From the NCBI RefSeq assembly GCF_014118685.1, contig NZ_JACFAK010000008.1:1-64000 (forward strand): a DNA stretch of 64,000 nt, read 5' to 3'. Positions 36,818 through 45,413 of the stretch are shown here, one piece after another (positions within the stretch are counted from its first letter, which is position 1; every line of letters begins with the position of its first letter). Under the pieces are notes generated by a model, which saw only the letters and a list, made by a program, of their open reading frames with translations, was not told the DNA's origin and did no database searches. A program made the translations under genes and the position numbers. The stretch comes from Flaviflexus huanghaiensis (lineage in GTDB: Bacteria > Actinomycetota > Actinomycetes > Actinomycetales > Actinomycetaceae).

Positions 36818-37174
36818 GTCTACATTCAATATCAGAGTCATCCGAAATGAAACCGATGATGGTGAACAGCGGGCGGATCGTCATGGGTTTACAGGGCGGT
36901 AGCATGCGTGATTGCTCAGCATTCCGCGATTTCGGCGGTCCGCAGGCGTCATGACGGGCGATGGCGCACAATCTCGGCTTCAGCGAGCACTCAGACACTA
37001 TCCGGGAAGAGTCCGGGCTGGAGCAGCCTATTCGGCGCCATGACAATCTTGTCGTTCCTCGCCACATCTGGTCCCGGAGGTGGCGACATTCTGATAAACC
37101 GGAGAGATAACGACTGTAGTCGAACATTGCTACGGTCGGTCCACCGCCGATACCGCTCATAGGCAAGGAGCAGC
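36818..37174. other. non-coding gap before nagB
   Basis: About 357 bases between the divergent DoxX and nagB starts with no reading frame I can support. Two small inverted repeats are near nagB: a 12-base element with arms CGACT/AGTCG at 37111-37122, and an imperfect 23-base repeat at 37133-37155 with CGGT/ACCG ends. Either could be an operator for an amino-sugar regulator; I cannot name one. AAGGAG at 37165-37170 serves nagB. Confidence 0.5.
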
Positions 37175-37930
37175 ATGCGAGTCATCATTCGCGATACGGC
37201 TGACGAGGCGTCTCGTCTCGCCGCCCAGCAAATCATCGACGGCTTCACCCCTCCGGGACGCCTCGGCGTCGCGACAGGGTCGACGCCGCTACCGGTGTAC
37301 CGGTACCTGCGCGAAGCGTACGCCCGTGGTGAGTTCACCCTTCACGGTAGTACCGCGTGGGCGCTCGACGAGTACGTTGGCATCGACGAAGAGCATCCGG
37401 AGCGATACCGCAATGTCCTCCTTCACGAGCTGGTCGGCAACGGCGGGACGGGGCTTGCCGCGGACGACCTCAAGACACCGGACGGGAAGGCGGAAGATCC
37501 TGTTAAAGCGGCGAGGATCTACGACGAGCTCATCGGCCCGGGTGTCGACATCCAGATTCTCGGCCTTGGCAGCAACGGGCATATTGGTTTTAACGAGCCG
37601 TTCGACTCGCTTACCTCTCGCACGCATGTCGGTCTCCTGACGGGCACGACACGGCAGGACAACGCGCGATTCTTTGACGGTGACATCGAACAGGTACCCG
37701 AGTATTGCGTCACGCAGGGGCTCGCGACAATCATGACCGCGAAGTCAGTGGTGCTCCTCGCCTTCGGTGAGCGTAAGGCGGAGCCAGTCGCGCACATCGT
37801 CGAAGGAGCCGTGTCCCAGCGTTGGCCAGGTTCGATCCTCCAACTCCACGATGATGTGACCGTCTATCTCGACGAAAGCGCCGCATCTCAGCTTGAGTTC
37901 ATCGACAGCTTCAAGAAGTTCCACAGCTGA
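37175..37930 (+). CDS. nagB: glucosamine-6-phosphate deaminase
   Basis: Converts glucosamine-6-phosphate to fructose-6-phosphate and ammonia. Seen: the phosphate loop GVATGSTPLPVYRYL (about 30-44), ALDEYVGI with the catalytic Asp, and LGLGSNGHIGFNEPFDSLTSRTHVG with the ring-opening His. 251 aa, normal length. ATG with AAGGAG five bases upstream. It is followed after nine bases by nagA, forming a two-gene catabolic operon for N-acetylglucosamine. No sugar transporter is adjacent. Confidence 0.95.
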   Translation: MRVIIRDTADEASRLAAQQIIDGFTPPGRLGVATGSTPLPVYRYLREAYARGEFTLHGSTAWALDEYVGIDEEHPERYRNVLLHELVGNGGTGLAADDLKTPDGKAEDPVKAARIYDELIGPGVDIQILGLGSNGHIGFNEPFDSLTSRTHVGLLTGTTRQDNARFFDGDIEQVPEYCVTQGLATIMTAKSVVLLAFGERKAEPVAHIVEGAVSQRWPGSILQLHDDVTVYLDESAASQLEFIDSFKKFHS

Positions 37931-37939
37931 CACCGGCGA

Positions 37940-39073
37940 ATGCGGATTGACGCGGAGATTCTCAGCTCAGAAGGCGACGTCATTGGCTCGGGCATCGTCC
38001 TCGATGATGGCATTGTCACCGACATCCTACCGCCGGCGAGCGAGTGCGCGTCCGCATGGTTCTTCCCCGGCTTCGTCGACATCCATTGCCACGGCGGCGG
38101 AGGAGCGTCCTTCTCGGACGACATCGACGAGGAATCGATCGAGCGCGCGGTAGCTACTCACCGTGGCGCTGGCACGGTTCATCTCATAGGTTCACTCGTC
38201 TCGCTCTTAGAACCGCTCCCTGCTATCGAGGCAATCGCGGCCGCGTGTGATCGCGGCAGCCTCGCCGGCATCCATCTCGAAGGCCCTTTCATCAGCCCCG
38301 CCCGGGCGGGCGCGCAAAACCCTGCTGCGATCCGGCCGATCGACCTGGGGGAGTTGCAGAAGTGGCTGGATGCCGGCGGCGGATGGATAAAGACGGTGAC
38401 GATCGCGCCCGAGTTGGACGGGGCGATGGACGCGGCCGAACTCCTCGCGGACTACGGGGCGTTACCGTCGTGGGGTCATACGAACGCCACCGCCGACGAG
38501 GTGCGGCCGGTCATCTCCGCCGTCGCCGCGTGGTCGCAGGGAAAGCCAGCGCAGATTGCGACCCATCTGTTCAATGCGATGCCGCCCCTTCTCCATCGGG
38601 CCCCGGGACCGGTCCGGGAGCTACTCGCCTCGGCGCGGCGGAGCGAGATGATCGTTGAACTCATTGGCGACGGTCTTCACGTCCATCCCGATCTTGTTGC
38701 CGATATTCTCATCCACCTCGACGATGTGGCTGGCGTAGCGCTCGTGAGTGACGCGATGGCAGGTGCTGGCATGCCCGACGGGCAGTATGAGCTTGGCGGG
38801 CTCGACGTATCAATCACCAGCAGCGTGGCGCGCCTGGCAGGCACACATACCCTGGCGGGCGGCACGTCTACCCTGGCACGCCAGGTCGCTCTTCTTCTCG
38901 GACACGGCGTGCCTGCGCCAGTGCTGGCAAGAGCCGCGTGTCGGACCCCCAGTGCAGTAATCGGCATCGAACCGCCGCCGAGCCCCGCCATAGGCCAGCC
39001 CCTCACCGGAGTGCTCATGGACGCGGCGGGTTTCCGCGTGTGGCGTGATGGAGCACCCGTGGGGAATGATTAG
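37940..39073 (+). CDS. nagA: N-acetylglucosamine-6-phosphate deacetylase
   Basis: Amidohydrolase-fold enzyme that removes the acetyl group before NagB acts. The metal-site HCH of FVDIHCHGGGG, the Glu of HLEGPFISPARAGAQNP, the His of WGHTNATADEV, HLFNAMPPLLHRAPGP, DGLHVHPDL and the catalytic Asp of LVSDAMAGAGMPDG appear in the expected order. 377 aa. The stop codon overlaps the sigma-factor-type promoter of sigH. Confidence 0.94.
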   Translation: MRIDAEILSSEGDVIGSGIVLDDGIVTDILPPASECASAWFFPGFVDIHCHGGGGASFSDDIDEESIERAVATHRGAGTVHLIGSLVSLLEPLPAIEAIAAACDRGSLAGIHLEGPFISPARAGAQNPAAIRPIDLGELQKWLDAGGGWIKTVTIAPELDGAMDAAELLADYGALPSWGHTNATADEVRPVISAVAAWSQGKPAQIATHLFNAMPPLLHRAPGPVRELLASARRSEMIVELIGDGLHVHPDLVADILIHLDDVAGVALVSDAMAGAGMPDGQYELGGLDVSITSSVARLAGTHTLAGGTSTLARQVALLLGHGVPAPVLARAACRTPSAVIGIEPPPSPAIGQPLTGVLMDAAGFRVWRDGAPVGND

Positions 39074-39088
39074 CGACTGACCGTCGTT
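39063..39088 (+). promoter_or_regulatory. SigH/SigR-type promoter of sigH
   Basis: GGAAT at 39063-39067 and GTT at 39086-39088 are separated by exactly 18 bases, the consensus recognised by SigR/SigH ECF sigma factors. The GTT is 25 bases before the ATG at 39114. The site overlaps the last codons of nagA. It indicates that sigH transcribes itself, as known for Streptomyces sigR and Mycobacterium sigH. Confidence 0.7.
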
Positions 39089-39113
39089 CACCCCATATCA
39101 CGATCAAGGTAGT

Positions 39114-39731
39114 ATGGGGACAATGACAGAGGATCTGAGCCGGGCTCCGGCGGATGAGACGGACGATGAGCGCCGTGAGCGCTTCGAACGGGAAGCACTC
39201 CCGTTCCTCGACCAGCTCTACGGTGCCGCTATGAGATTGACGCGTAACCCTGCGGACGCGGAGGATCTCGTCCAGGAGACGTACGCGAAGGCGTTTAGTT
39301 CGTTCCACCAGTTCAAGGACGGAACGAACCTCAAGGCGTGGATGTACCGGATCCTCAACAACACATTCATTTCCTCCTACCGCAAGAAGCAGCGTGAGCC
39401 GAAGAAGTACGATGCCGGTGAGCTTGAGGATTGGCAAGAGTACGCAGCTTCAACCCACGATTCGAAGGGTATGCGTAGCGCGGAGACCGAGGCGCTCAGC
39501 GCCCTTCCCGACGCGGAAATTCGAGAGGCGATGGCGGCACTGCCGGAGGACCGGCGCATGGCGGTCTATCTCGCCGATGTCGAGGGGTTTGCGTACAAGG
39601 AAATTGCCACCATTCTCGAGATCCCGCTCGGCACCGTTATGTCCCGCCTTCATCGGGGGCGCTCACAGCTTCGGGAGCTTCTGGCTCAATACGCTGCTGA
39701 CCGAGGCTACGCTACGGAGGCGAAGGTATGA
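39114..39731 (+). CDS. sigH: ECF sigma factor, SigH/SigR (thiol-oxidative stress)
   Basis: RNA polymerase sigma factor of the SigR/SigH group. Region 2 is seen in [37 protein letters not shown] and [26 protein letters not shown]. Region 4 is [53 protein letters not shown]. 205 aa. The ATG at 39123 is an alternative start. It is followed by its zinc anti-sigma factor with ATGA overlap. A GGAAT-N18-GTT promoter upstream implies positive autoregulation after oxidative release from the anti-sigma factor. Confidence 0.93.
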   Translation: MGTMTEDLSRAPADETDDERRERFEREALPFLDQLYGAAMRLTRNPADAEDLVQETYAKAFSSFHQFKDGTNLKAWMYRILNNTFISSYRKKQREPKKYDAGELEDWQEYAASTHDSKGMRSAETEALSALPDAEIREAMAALPEDRRMAVYLADVEGFAYKEIATILEIPLGTVMSRLHRGRSQLRELLAQYAADRGYATEAKV

Positions 39732-40000
39732 AGAGTATCGATGACGTTGCACGGGAACTGGGGGCAGAAATCGCGCCCTGCACGTGCGCGGAAGTCCGCA
39801 ACCACCTGTTCGAGCTACTTGACCGGGAGATGGAGGACGCCGAGATGGGCAGGCTACGTGCGCATGCCGAGTCGTGCCCCGAGTGCACCGAAGCAACTCA
39901 AGCTGAGCAACACATGCGGCAAATTATCCGCAGGTCCTGCCATGAGCCAGCACCGGATTCTCTTCGCGTTCGAGTTGTCACGCATCTGACACGGCATTGA
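39728..40000 (+). CDS. redox-sensing zinc anti-sigma factor (RsrA/RshA-like)
   Basis: 90-residue cytoplasmic anti-sigma factor with the ZAS signature H-x3-C-x2-C (HAESCPEC, about residues 46-53) and two N-terminal cysteines (APCTCAEV), plus one near the C-terminus (RRSCHEP). In this family, disulfide formation under thiol stress expels zinc and frees the sigma factor. ATGA overlap with sigH ensures balanced synthesis. Confidence 0.92.
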   Translation: MKSIDDVARELGAEIAPCTCAEVRNHLFELLDREMEDAEMGRLRAHAESCPECTEATQAEQHMRQIIRRSCHEPAPDSLRVRVVTHLTRH

Positions 40001-40069
40001 GTGGCACGCGGCTTAGGTGGCCGGTTCGGCGTGCTAACATGGCACGTGTTGTTTATCTGAGGAGGTACC

Positions 40070-40144
40070 ATGTCGCGTCGTGGTCGTAAGCGCAAAGCGC
40101 GTAAGAAGAACCCAGCCAATCACGGTAAGCGTCCCAACGCCTGA
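40070..40144 (+). CDS. 50S ribosomal protein bL37
   Basis: 24-residue, highly basic protein, MSRRGRKRKARKK then NPANHGKRPNA. It matches the actinobacterial bL37 (AURKAIP1/COX24-domain) peptide found in mycobacterial ribosomes and usually encoded after the SigH anti-sigma gene. A perfect GAGGAGGT lies at 40059-40066, just before the ATG. Easily missed by gene callers because of its length. Confidence 0.9.
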   Translation: MSRRGRKRKARKKNPANHGKRPNA

Positions 40145-40154
40145 AATGCCTGCT

Positions 40155-40185
40155 GTATGGCCGCGCCTTAGGGGTGCGGCCATAC
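40155..40185 (+). terminator. hairpin after bL37
   Basis: Perfect 10-bp stem (40155-40164 with 40176-40185, arm GTATGGCCGC) and an 11-base loop, starting 11 bases after the bL37 stop. No T-run follows. Confidence 0.6.
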
Positions 40186-40206
40186 GTGTAAGTCAAGGAG
40201 ATCGAC

Positions 40207-40770
40207 GTGTCAGTTCCCGAATATGCGGCTCGGATATCCCGCATCGCCCAACGGCGTTCGAAGGCGTGGGGTTCCATACTCGACCTATGGGACGGCTCCG
40301 ACGACTTTATCGTCGGTGTTCGGGACGGCTCGTTCGGTGAGGAAATGAGGGAGCACTTTCAGGAGATCGGCCAGGAGTCGCTCGCGCACGGTCCTCTCAT
40401 GAGCCTCGACGTCTACTCCCGCGGTTCACGGCGGCGCACGCTCGAAGCGGACCGCGAGGCCTTCCTCGCCGACCATGAGGAGCTGATCGGGGATCAACCG
40501 CACCGCGCCGAGATCGAGAAGATGGTCGAGCTGTGCCGCTTGGAGTCGCGCGCGTGGGCTGCTGGCGATCACAAGGCTGGCAGGGACGCCCGCAAGGACG
40601 AGTTCCTCCACCTCGATGGCGGCCTGGAGAAGAACCTCGTTGAGCTGTTCACGGCAAATGTGACGCGCGCCCAGTCCCACGTGTGGCGGACTCTCTCTCG
40701 AATTGTCCTCGTTTTCATCGCGACTGAAACAGGCCATCAGTCATCACTCAATCTTGCTGGCGAGGCATAG
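40207..40770 (+). CDS. hypothetical protein, possibly a TorD-like chaperone
   Basis: 187 residues, mostly helical, no signal peptide or membrane helix. The region from about 98 to 140 (PHRAEIEKMVELCRLESRAWAAGD, then a charged linker and EFLHLDGGLEKNLVELF) and the end (HVWRTLSRIVLVFIATETG) recall the helical pattern of TorD/DmsD redox-enzyme maturation proteins. The similarity is by eye and weak, and no molybdoenzyme is encoded nearby. GTG start with AAGGAG six bases upstream. Single gene between two terminator hairpins. Confidence 0.6.
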   Translation: MSVPEYAARISRIAQRRSKAWGSILDLWDGSDDFIVGVRDGSFGEEMREHFQEIGQESLAHGPLMSLDVYSRGSRRRTLEADREAFLADHEELIGDQPHRAEIEKMVELCRLESRAWAAGDHKAGRDARKDEFLHLDGGLEKNLVELFTANVTRAQSHVWRTLSRIVLVFIATETGHQSSLNLAGEA

Positions 40771-40783
40771 GCACAGACAGGAA

Positions 40784-40810
40784 CGTGGTGGACAGTTGCT
40801 GTCCCCCACG
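40784..40810. terminator. bidirectional terminator hairpin
   Basis: 12-bp stem with one mismatch (40784-40795 with 40799-40810) and a 3-base loop, flanked by further complementarity (AGGAACG at 40779-40785 with CGTTCCT at 40814-40820). It separates the convergent TorD-like and SGNH genes. Confidence 0.65.
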
Positions 40811-40835
40811 TGTCGTTCCTAGGCCGTGACTGCCG

Positions 40836-41426
40836 TTATGACGCGAGGCCGAGCCAGTGGTGCCATCCGTTGTGGAGAACGAGCCAAGCGAGCAGACCAT
40901 AGCCGGCCTGCTGGGGTGTGTATGCCTGGGGATCCGCCATGTCCGTCTGCCACTGGTCGTGGTGCGCGAGAGGGTGGTACGTATCGACGAACGGGACGCC
41001 GCGGCGTTGCGCGACATCGTGGAAGGCTTTCGATAGGTCGCTCAGTTTGTCGGCCGCAACATCGCTACGTGGGGGCGGGCCGACGACGAACGCGGGCATC
41101 TGCAGTCGCGCGGCCTGATCGAGGATATTGGCGAGGTTGAGGCGGGAGCGGACGAGAGAGATGCTGCTGTCAATGTCGCGCGAGCCGAGACCGATGACGA
41201 GACGATTGTCCGCCTCGGAACTCATGCGTGGAACAACTTCTGATTCCCAGCGTTCGGCGAGCCTGTGCGTGTCCTCGCCGGGGATGGGCAGGACCATAGC
41301 GGTGAGAGAGATAGGGGATTCGGTTCGGGCAATGACTCGGCCCGTCCATCCCATCGCCCGTGCATCGCCCCGGCCAGCAACGAGTTCGTCGCCGACGACC
41401 ATGATGCGAAATTCTTCCCTGCTCAT
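40836..41426 (-). CDS. SGNH/GDSL-like protein with degenerate catalytic residues
   Basis: 196-residue protein with the fold markers of GDSL/SGNH esterases: block I VVGDELVAGRGDARAMGWTGRV near the N-terminus, block III LVIGLGSRDI, and a C-terminal block V-like DPQAYTPQQAGYGLLAWLVL. The nucleophile serine of GDSL is Glu here (GDEL), and the His of the usual DxxH is Tyr or missing, so the classical esterase reaction is doubtful. Related GDEL proteins occur in actinobacteria. No signal peptide. Located downstream of odhA on the same strand, beyond a terminator. Confidence 0.75.
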   Translation of the reverse strand: MSREEFRIMVVGDELVAGRGDARAMGWTGRVIARTESPISLTAMVLPIPGEDTHRLAERWESEVVPRMSSEADNRLVIGLGSRDIDSSISLVRSRLNLANILDQAARLQMPAFVVGPPPRSDVAADKLSDLSKAFHDVAQRRGVPFVDTYHPLAHHDQWQTDMADPQAYTPQQAGYGLLAWLVLHNGWHHWLGLAS

Positions 41427-41447
41427 CGCCTTAGTCTCTCACAGAGG

Positions 41448-41475
41448 GCTGCGGGCGCCCGTGGGCGCCCGCAGC
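41448..41475 (-). terminator. terminator of odhA
   Basis: Perfect 13-bp arms (41448-41460 and 41463-41475) around two bases, very GC-rich, seven bases beyond the odhA stop on the minus strand. No clear U-run. Confidence 0.7.
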
Positions 41476-41481
41476 GTGTTG

Positions 41482-44400
41482 TTAGCGGTCGAATATGCGG
41501 TCCATGAGCTCCTTGTTCTCCGCCGCGTGGCGCGACGCGAGGCCGGTCGCGGGCGAGGCCGCCGCGGGCCTGGAGACAACGGATACTGAGCCGATCTTGG
41601 GGAACATGTTGAGTGCGAGATGCGGCCACGCACCCTGGTTCTGCGGCTCGTCCTGTAGCCAGACAAGGTCGGCGTTCTCGTAAGCCGCGAGAGCCTCCGT
41701 CACCTGCTCGAGCGGTTCCGGGTAGAGCTGTTCGAGACGGATGATTGCGGTTGTCGTGTCGCCACGCTTCTCACGAGCTTCGACGGCGTCGTAGTAGATG
41801 CGACCAGAGCACATGACGACGCGGGTGATGCTCGCGGGGTCAAGGTTCTGATTAACCTCACCGATGACGGGTTTGAATTCCCCACCGGTGAAGTCCTCGA
41901 TCGGCGACTGGGCTGCCCTGCGACGTAGCAGTTGCTTCGGAGTTGCGACAATGAGTGGCTTGCGCGGCCGGCGGTACGCCTGTGTGCGCAACATGTGGAA
42001 GTAGTTCGCGGGTGTCGAAGGTTGGGCGACGACCATGTTGTCATCCGCGCACAGCTGGAGGAAACGCTCGATGCGGGCGGAGGAATGATCGGGGCCTTGC
42101 CCTTCGTATCCGTGTGGCAGGAGCATGACGAGCGATGAGCGCTGGTTCCACTTTTGCTCCGCGGAGGAGATGAACTCGTCGATGACTGTCTGGGCACCGT
42201 TCGCGAAGTCGCCGAACTGAGCCTCCCACAGGACGAGCGCGTCTGGACGCTCAACGGAATAGCCATACTCGAACGCGAGGACAGCATACTCCGACAGGGA
42301 GGAATCATAGATCCACAGCTTCGCCTGATCTTCCGTCAGGTGGCGCAATGGCGTCCATTCAGCGCCCGTGACGACATCGTGAGCGGTCGCGTGGCGCTGG
42401 ACAAACGTGCCACGCCTCGAATCTTGGCCCGACATGCGGACCGGGGTCTGCTCGATGAGGAGCGAGCCGAACGCGATGAGCTCTGCAAAGCCCCAGTCGA
42501 CGTCACCCTCCCGCGCCATCTTGTTGCGCCGCTCGAACAGTTGCTCGATCTTCGGGTGGACGTTGAACCCTTCCGGGGCTCGCACGTGTGCTTCTCCGAT
42601 GCGGGAGATGATCTCCGGAGTTGTCGCCGAGGTCCAGCCGACGATGACACCAGCGTCCTCCTGCTGGGCTTGAGGTAGCTCGAGGCCAGCGACGGAGTCG
42701 ACATGTGGGAAGCCGTAACCGGTCTCCTTTTCCGACTCGCGCACCTCGTCGAAAGCATTCGACAAAATATTGTGGAACTCCGTCTCAAGCTCCTTAACCT
42801 GCTCATCCGTCAGGGCACCGCGGCCGAGGAGGGACTCGGTGTAGAGCTGGCGCGGCGTGCGCTTCGATTCAATGAGGCCGTACATGACAGGCTGTGTCAT
42901 CGACGGATCGTCGCCCTCGTTGTGGCCGCGTTTGCGGTAGCAGACCATATCGATGATGACATCCTTATGGAATGTCTCCCGATACTCGAAGGCGAGCCGA
43001 GCAACCTCCGTCACCGCCTCGGGGTCGTCTCCGTTGACATGGAAGATCGGCAGCTGAAGGCCCTTTGCGATGTCTGTTGGGTAGAACGAGGACCGCCCGG
43101 AGGCGGGGGAGGTCGTAAAGCCAATCTGGTTGTTGACGATGACGTGGATGGTGCCGCCCGTGCGGTAGCCCCGCAACTGGCTGTAGTTGAGCGCTTCCGT
43201 CACAACTCCCTGACCGGCGAAGGCGGCGTCACCGTGGATGAGGATTGGGAGGACGGAGAAGCCCTCTTCACCCAGGTCAATCCTGTCCTGCTTCGCTCGC
43301 ACGACACCCTCGAGGACACCGTTGACGGCTTCGAGGTGGGAGGGGTTGGCGGCCAGGTATACATCCGCCGTTGATCCGGAACGAGCCGTGTACGTTCCCT
43401 CAGTGCCGAGGTGGTATTTGACGTCGCCAGTGCCTTGGACGGAGCGGGGATCCTGGGTTCCATCGAACTCGGTGAAGACCTGCTTGTAGGACTTGCCAGC
43501 GATGTTCGTCAGCACGTTGAGGCGGCCGCGGTGCGCCATCGCGATACCGACCTCTTCGAGTCCGGAGTCTGCCGCCGAGTCGAGGATCGCGTCGAGGAGT
43601 GGGATAAGGGACTCTCCGCCCTCGAGCGAGAAGCGCTTCTGACCGACATACTTTGTCTGCAGGAACGTCTCGAAAGCTTCGGCCTCATTAAGCTTGCGGA
43701 GAATTTGGAGACGGTCCTCGGCGGTCAACTCGATATGTGGGCGTTCGAGACGGGCCTGGAACCATTCGCGCTGGGCGGGGTCCTGAATGTGCATGTACTC
43801 GATGCCGACATTGCGGCAGTACGATTCGCGAAGCTGCTCGATGATCTCCCGAAGAAGAAGATGCGACGTTCCAGCAAAACCACCCGTTGGGAACGACCTG
43901 TCGAGATCCCACAGCGTCAGGCCGTAGCGGGTGATATCGAGGTCGGGATGACGCCTGTTGCGGAAGGCCAGCGGATCGGTGTCCGCAATGAGGTGGCCGC
44001 GGGAGCGGTAGGCGTGGATGAGTTCGGCGATGCGGGCGGGTTTGCCCATCTCCCGCTTCGCGTCGTACTCAATGTCTTTCTGCCAGCGGACCGGTTCGTA
44101 CGGTACGTGGAGCGCCGTGAACACCCGGTCATAGAAACCATCCCGGCCCGTCAGCTTCTCCTCGAGCTCGCGCAGGAACTCGCCCGACGCAGCACCCTGG
44201 ATGATGCGGTGATCATAGGTCGACGTGAGCGTGAGGACGCGGGAGACTCCCATGCGCGCCAGAGCCTGGTCTGAGGTACCCGCAAATTCAGCGGGGAAGT
44301 TCATGGAACCAACGCCGACGATCGTTCCCTGGCCGTTCATGAGACGCGGGATCGAGTGGACGGTGCCGATGCCGCCCGGGTTCGTCAGTGTCGCCGTCGT

Positions 44401-45201
44401 GCCCTGGAAGTCTTCCACCGTGAGGCTGTTCGTCCTCGCGCGTTCGACGAGGTCCTCGTAGGCGCGCCAGAACTGGACGAAGTCCATTGTTTCGGCCTCT
44501 TTGACGGAGGGCACGACGAGCGTGCGGCTGCCATCCGGTTTCGGCAGGTCGATAGCAAGACCAAAGTTGACGTGAGCGGGCTCGAACACAGCTGGCTTGC
44601 CGTCCTCGGTCAGCGAGTACGACCTGTTCATATCCGGCACCTTGACGAGCGCCTCGACCATGGCGTAGCCGATGAGGTGGGTGAACGAGACCTTGCCGCC
44701 GCGAGTACGCCGCAGGTGAGTGTTGATGACCATGCGGTTCTCAAACATGACCTTCGCCGGTAGCGCGCGGACGGACGTTGCCACCGGGATCTCGAGCGAA
44801 GACTCCATGTTCTTGACAGTGCGGGCAGCCGCGCCGCGCAGTTTCGTCGTCGATGCGGACCCGTCATCGTCCGAGGGAGCGAGCTCGAACTTCTCGACGT
44901 ACGGCGTCGTCGCAGGTGCGGCGACGACAGGAGGAGCGGGGGGCAGGTCGGAGCGAACCTGGGATTGCGCAGACGCTGATTGCCTGTTGTCAGGATCATG
45001 CTGCGCTCGCCGGGACGATGCGCTCTCCTCTTCGGCGGGACCATCCGGCGCCTCACGGCCCTCAGACTCCCACCTCATAAACAGCTCGCGCCATTGCGGC
45101 TGTACGGCGCCACGATCCTCGAGATATTTCGCGTACAGCTCGTCGATGAACCACTGGTTAGCGCCGAAATTCTCGTCGGAACGCGTGTTTGTGTCGGACA
45201 C
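41482..45201 (-). CDS. odhA: 2-oxoglutarate dehydrogenase E1 fused to E2 (OdhA/Kgd)
   Basis: Actinobacterial fusion enzyme of the TCA cycle; also called kgd or sucA. A short N-terminal docking segment (NQWFIDELYAKYLED) and a Ser/Ala-rich linker without a lipoyl domain are followed by an E2 succinyltransferase core (about 120-350) ending in YDHRIIQGAASGEFL, then the ThDP-dependent E1 part (about 390-1239) with AHRGRLNVL, GDAAFAGQGVVTEALNYSQL, VNNQIGFTT and LLPHGYEGQGPDHSS. The frame extends upstream, but GTG at 45201 gives the normal N-terminus and 1239 aa, close to M. tuberculosis Kgd. Confidence 0.95.
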   Translation of the reverse strand: MSDTNTRSDENFGANQWFIDELYAKYLEDRGAVQPQWRELFMRWESEGREAPDGPAEEESASSRRAQHDPDNRQSASAQSQVRSDLPPAPPVVAAPATTPYVEKFELAPSDDDGSASTTKLRGAAARTVKNMESSLEIPVATSVRALPAKVMFENRMVINTHLRRTRGGKVSFTHLIGYAMVEALVKVPDMNRSYSLTEDGKPAVFEPAHVNFGLAIDLPKPDGSRTLVVPSVKEAETMDFVQFWRAYEDLVERARTNSLTVEDFQGTTATLTNPGGIGTVHSIPRLMNGQGTIVGVGSMNFPAEFAGTSDQALARMGVSRVLTLTSTYDHRIIQGAASGEFLRELEEKLTGRDGFYDRVFTALHVPYEPVRWQKDIEYDAKREMGKPARIAELIHAYRSRGHLIADTDPLAFRNRRHPDLDITRYGLTLWDLDRSFPTGGFAGTSHLLLREIIEQLRESYCRNVGIEYMHIQDPAQREWFQARLERPHIELTAEDRLQILRKLNEAEAFETFLQTKYVGQKRFSLEGGESLIPLLDAILDSAADSGLEEVGIAMAHRGRLNVLTNIAGKSYKQVFTEFDGTQDPRSVQGTGDVKYHLGTEGTYTARSGSTADVYLAANPSHLEAVNGVLEGVVRAKQDRIDLGEEGFSVLPILIHGDAAFAGQGVVTEALNYSQLRGYRTGGTIHVIVNNQIGFTTSPASGRSSFYPTDIAKGLQLPIFHVNGDDPEAVTEVARLAFEYRETFHKDVIIDMVCYRKRGHNEGDDPSMTQPVMYGLIESKRTPRQLYTESLLGRGALTDEQVKELETEFHNILSNAFDEVRESEKETGYGFPHVDSVAGLELPQAQQEDAGVIVGWTSATTPEIISRIGEAHVRAPEGFNVHPKIEQLFERRNKMAREGDVDWGFAELIAFGSLLIEQTPVRMSGQDSRRGTFVQRHATAHDVVTGAEWTPLRHLTEDQAKLWIYDSSLSEYAVLAFEYGYSVERPDALVLWEAQFGDFANGAQTVIDEFISSAEQKWNQRSSLVMLLPHGYEGQGPDHSSARIERFLQLCADDNMVVAQPSTPANYFHMLRTQAYRRPRKPLIVATPKQLLRRRAAQSPIEDFTGGEFKPVIGEVNQNLDPASITRVVMCSGRIYYDAVEAREKRGDTTTAIIRLEQLYPEPLEQVTEALAAYENADLVWLQDEPQNQGAWPHLALNMFPKIGSVSVVSRPAAASPATGLASRHAAENKELMDRIFDR

Positions 45202-45413
45202 TTGCGGTCGCCCTACTTTCTGTGAGTTGCGGAACACAATCATTTTAGGTGACGCACGTGACAAGCGCCGCCTCTGCCCTCGAAACTCGGACAATTTTGC
45301 GCCGCTGGCGATGAGTTGACGAGGCAGTTTCAAGAGCGGGTCACGATTGTGTCACCCGCGCCACCAGCATCTGCCATAAACATCCTTTAGTCCGAGGTAG
45401 CATCACTGTCATC

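Noticed and set aside
36908-37162. 84-residue plus-strand frame in the gap before nagB
   Set aside because: No ribosome-binding site, low-complexity composition and no similarity I can see; the opposite strand is equally open.
44100-44240. HRIIQG in the E2 part of OdhA in place of the acyltransferase HRxxDG motif, as a sign of a dead E2 domain
   Set aside because: The same Gln-containing motif is normal in the OdhA/Kgd family, so it is not specific to this gene.
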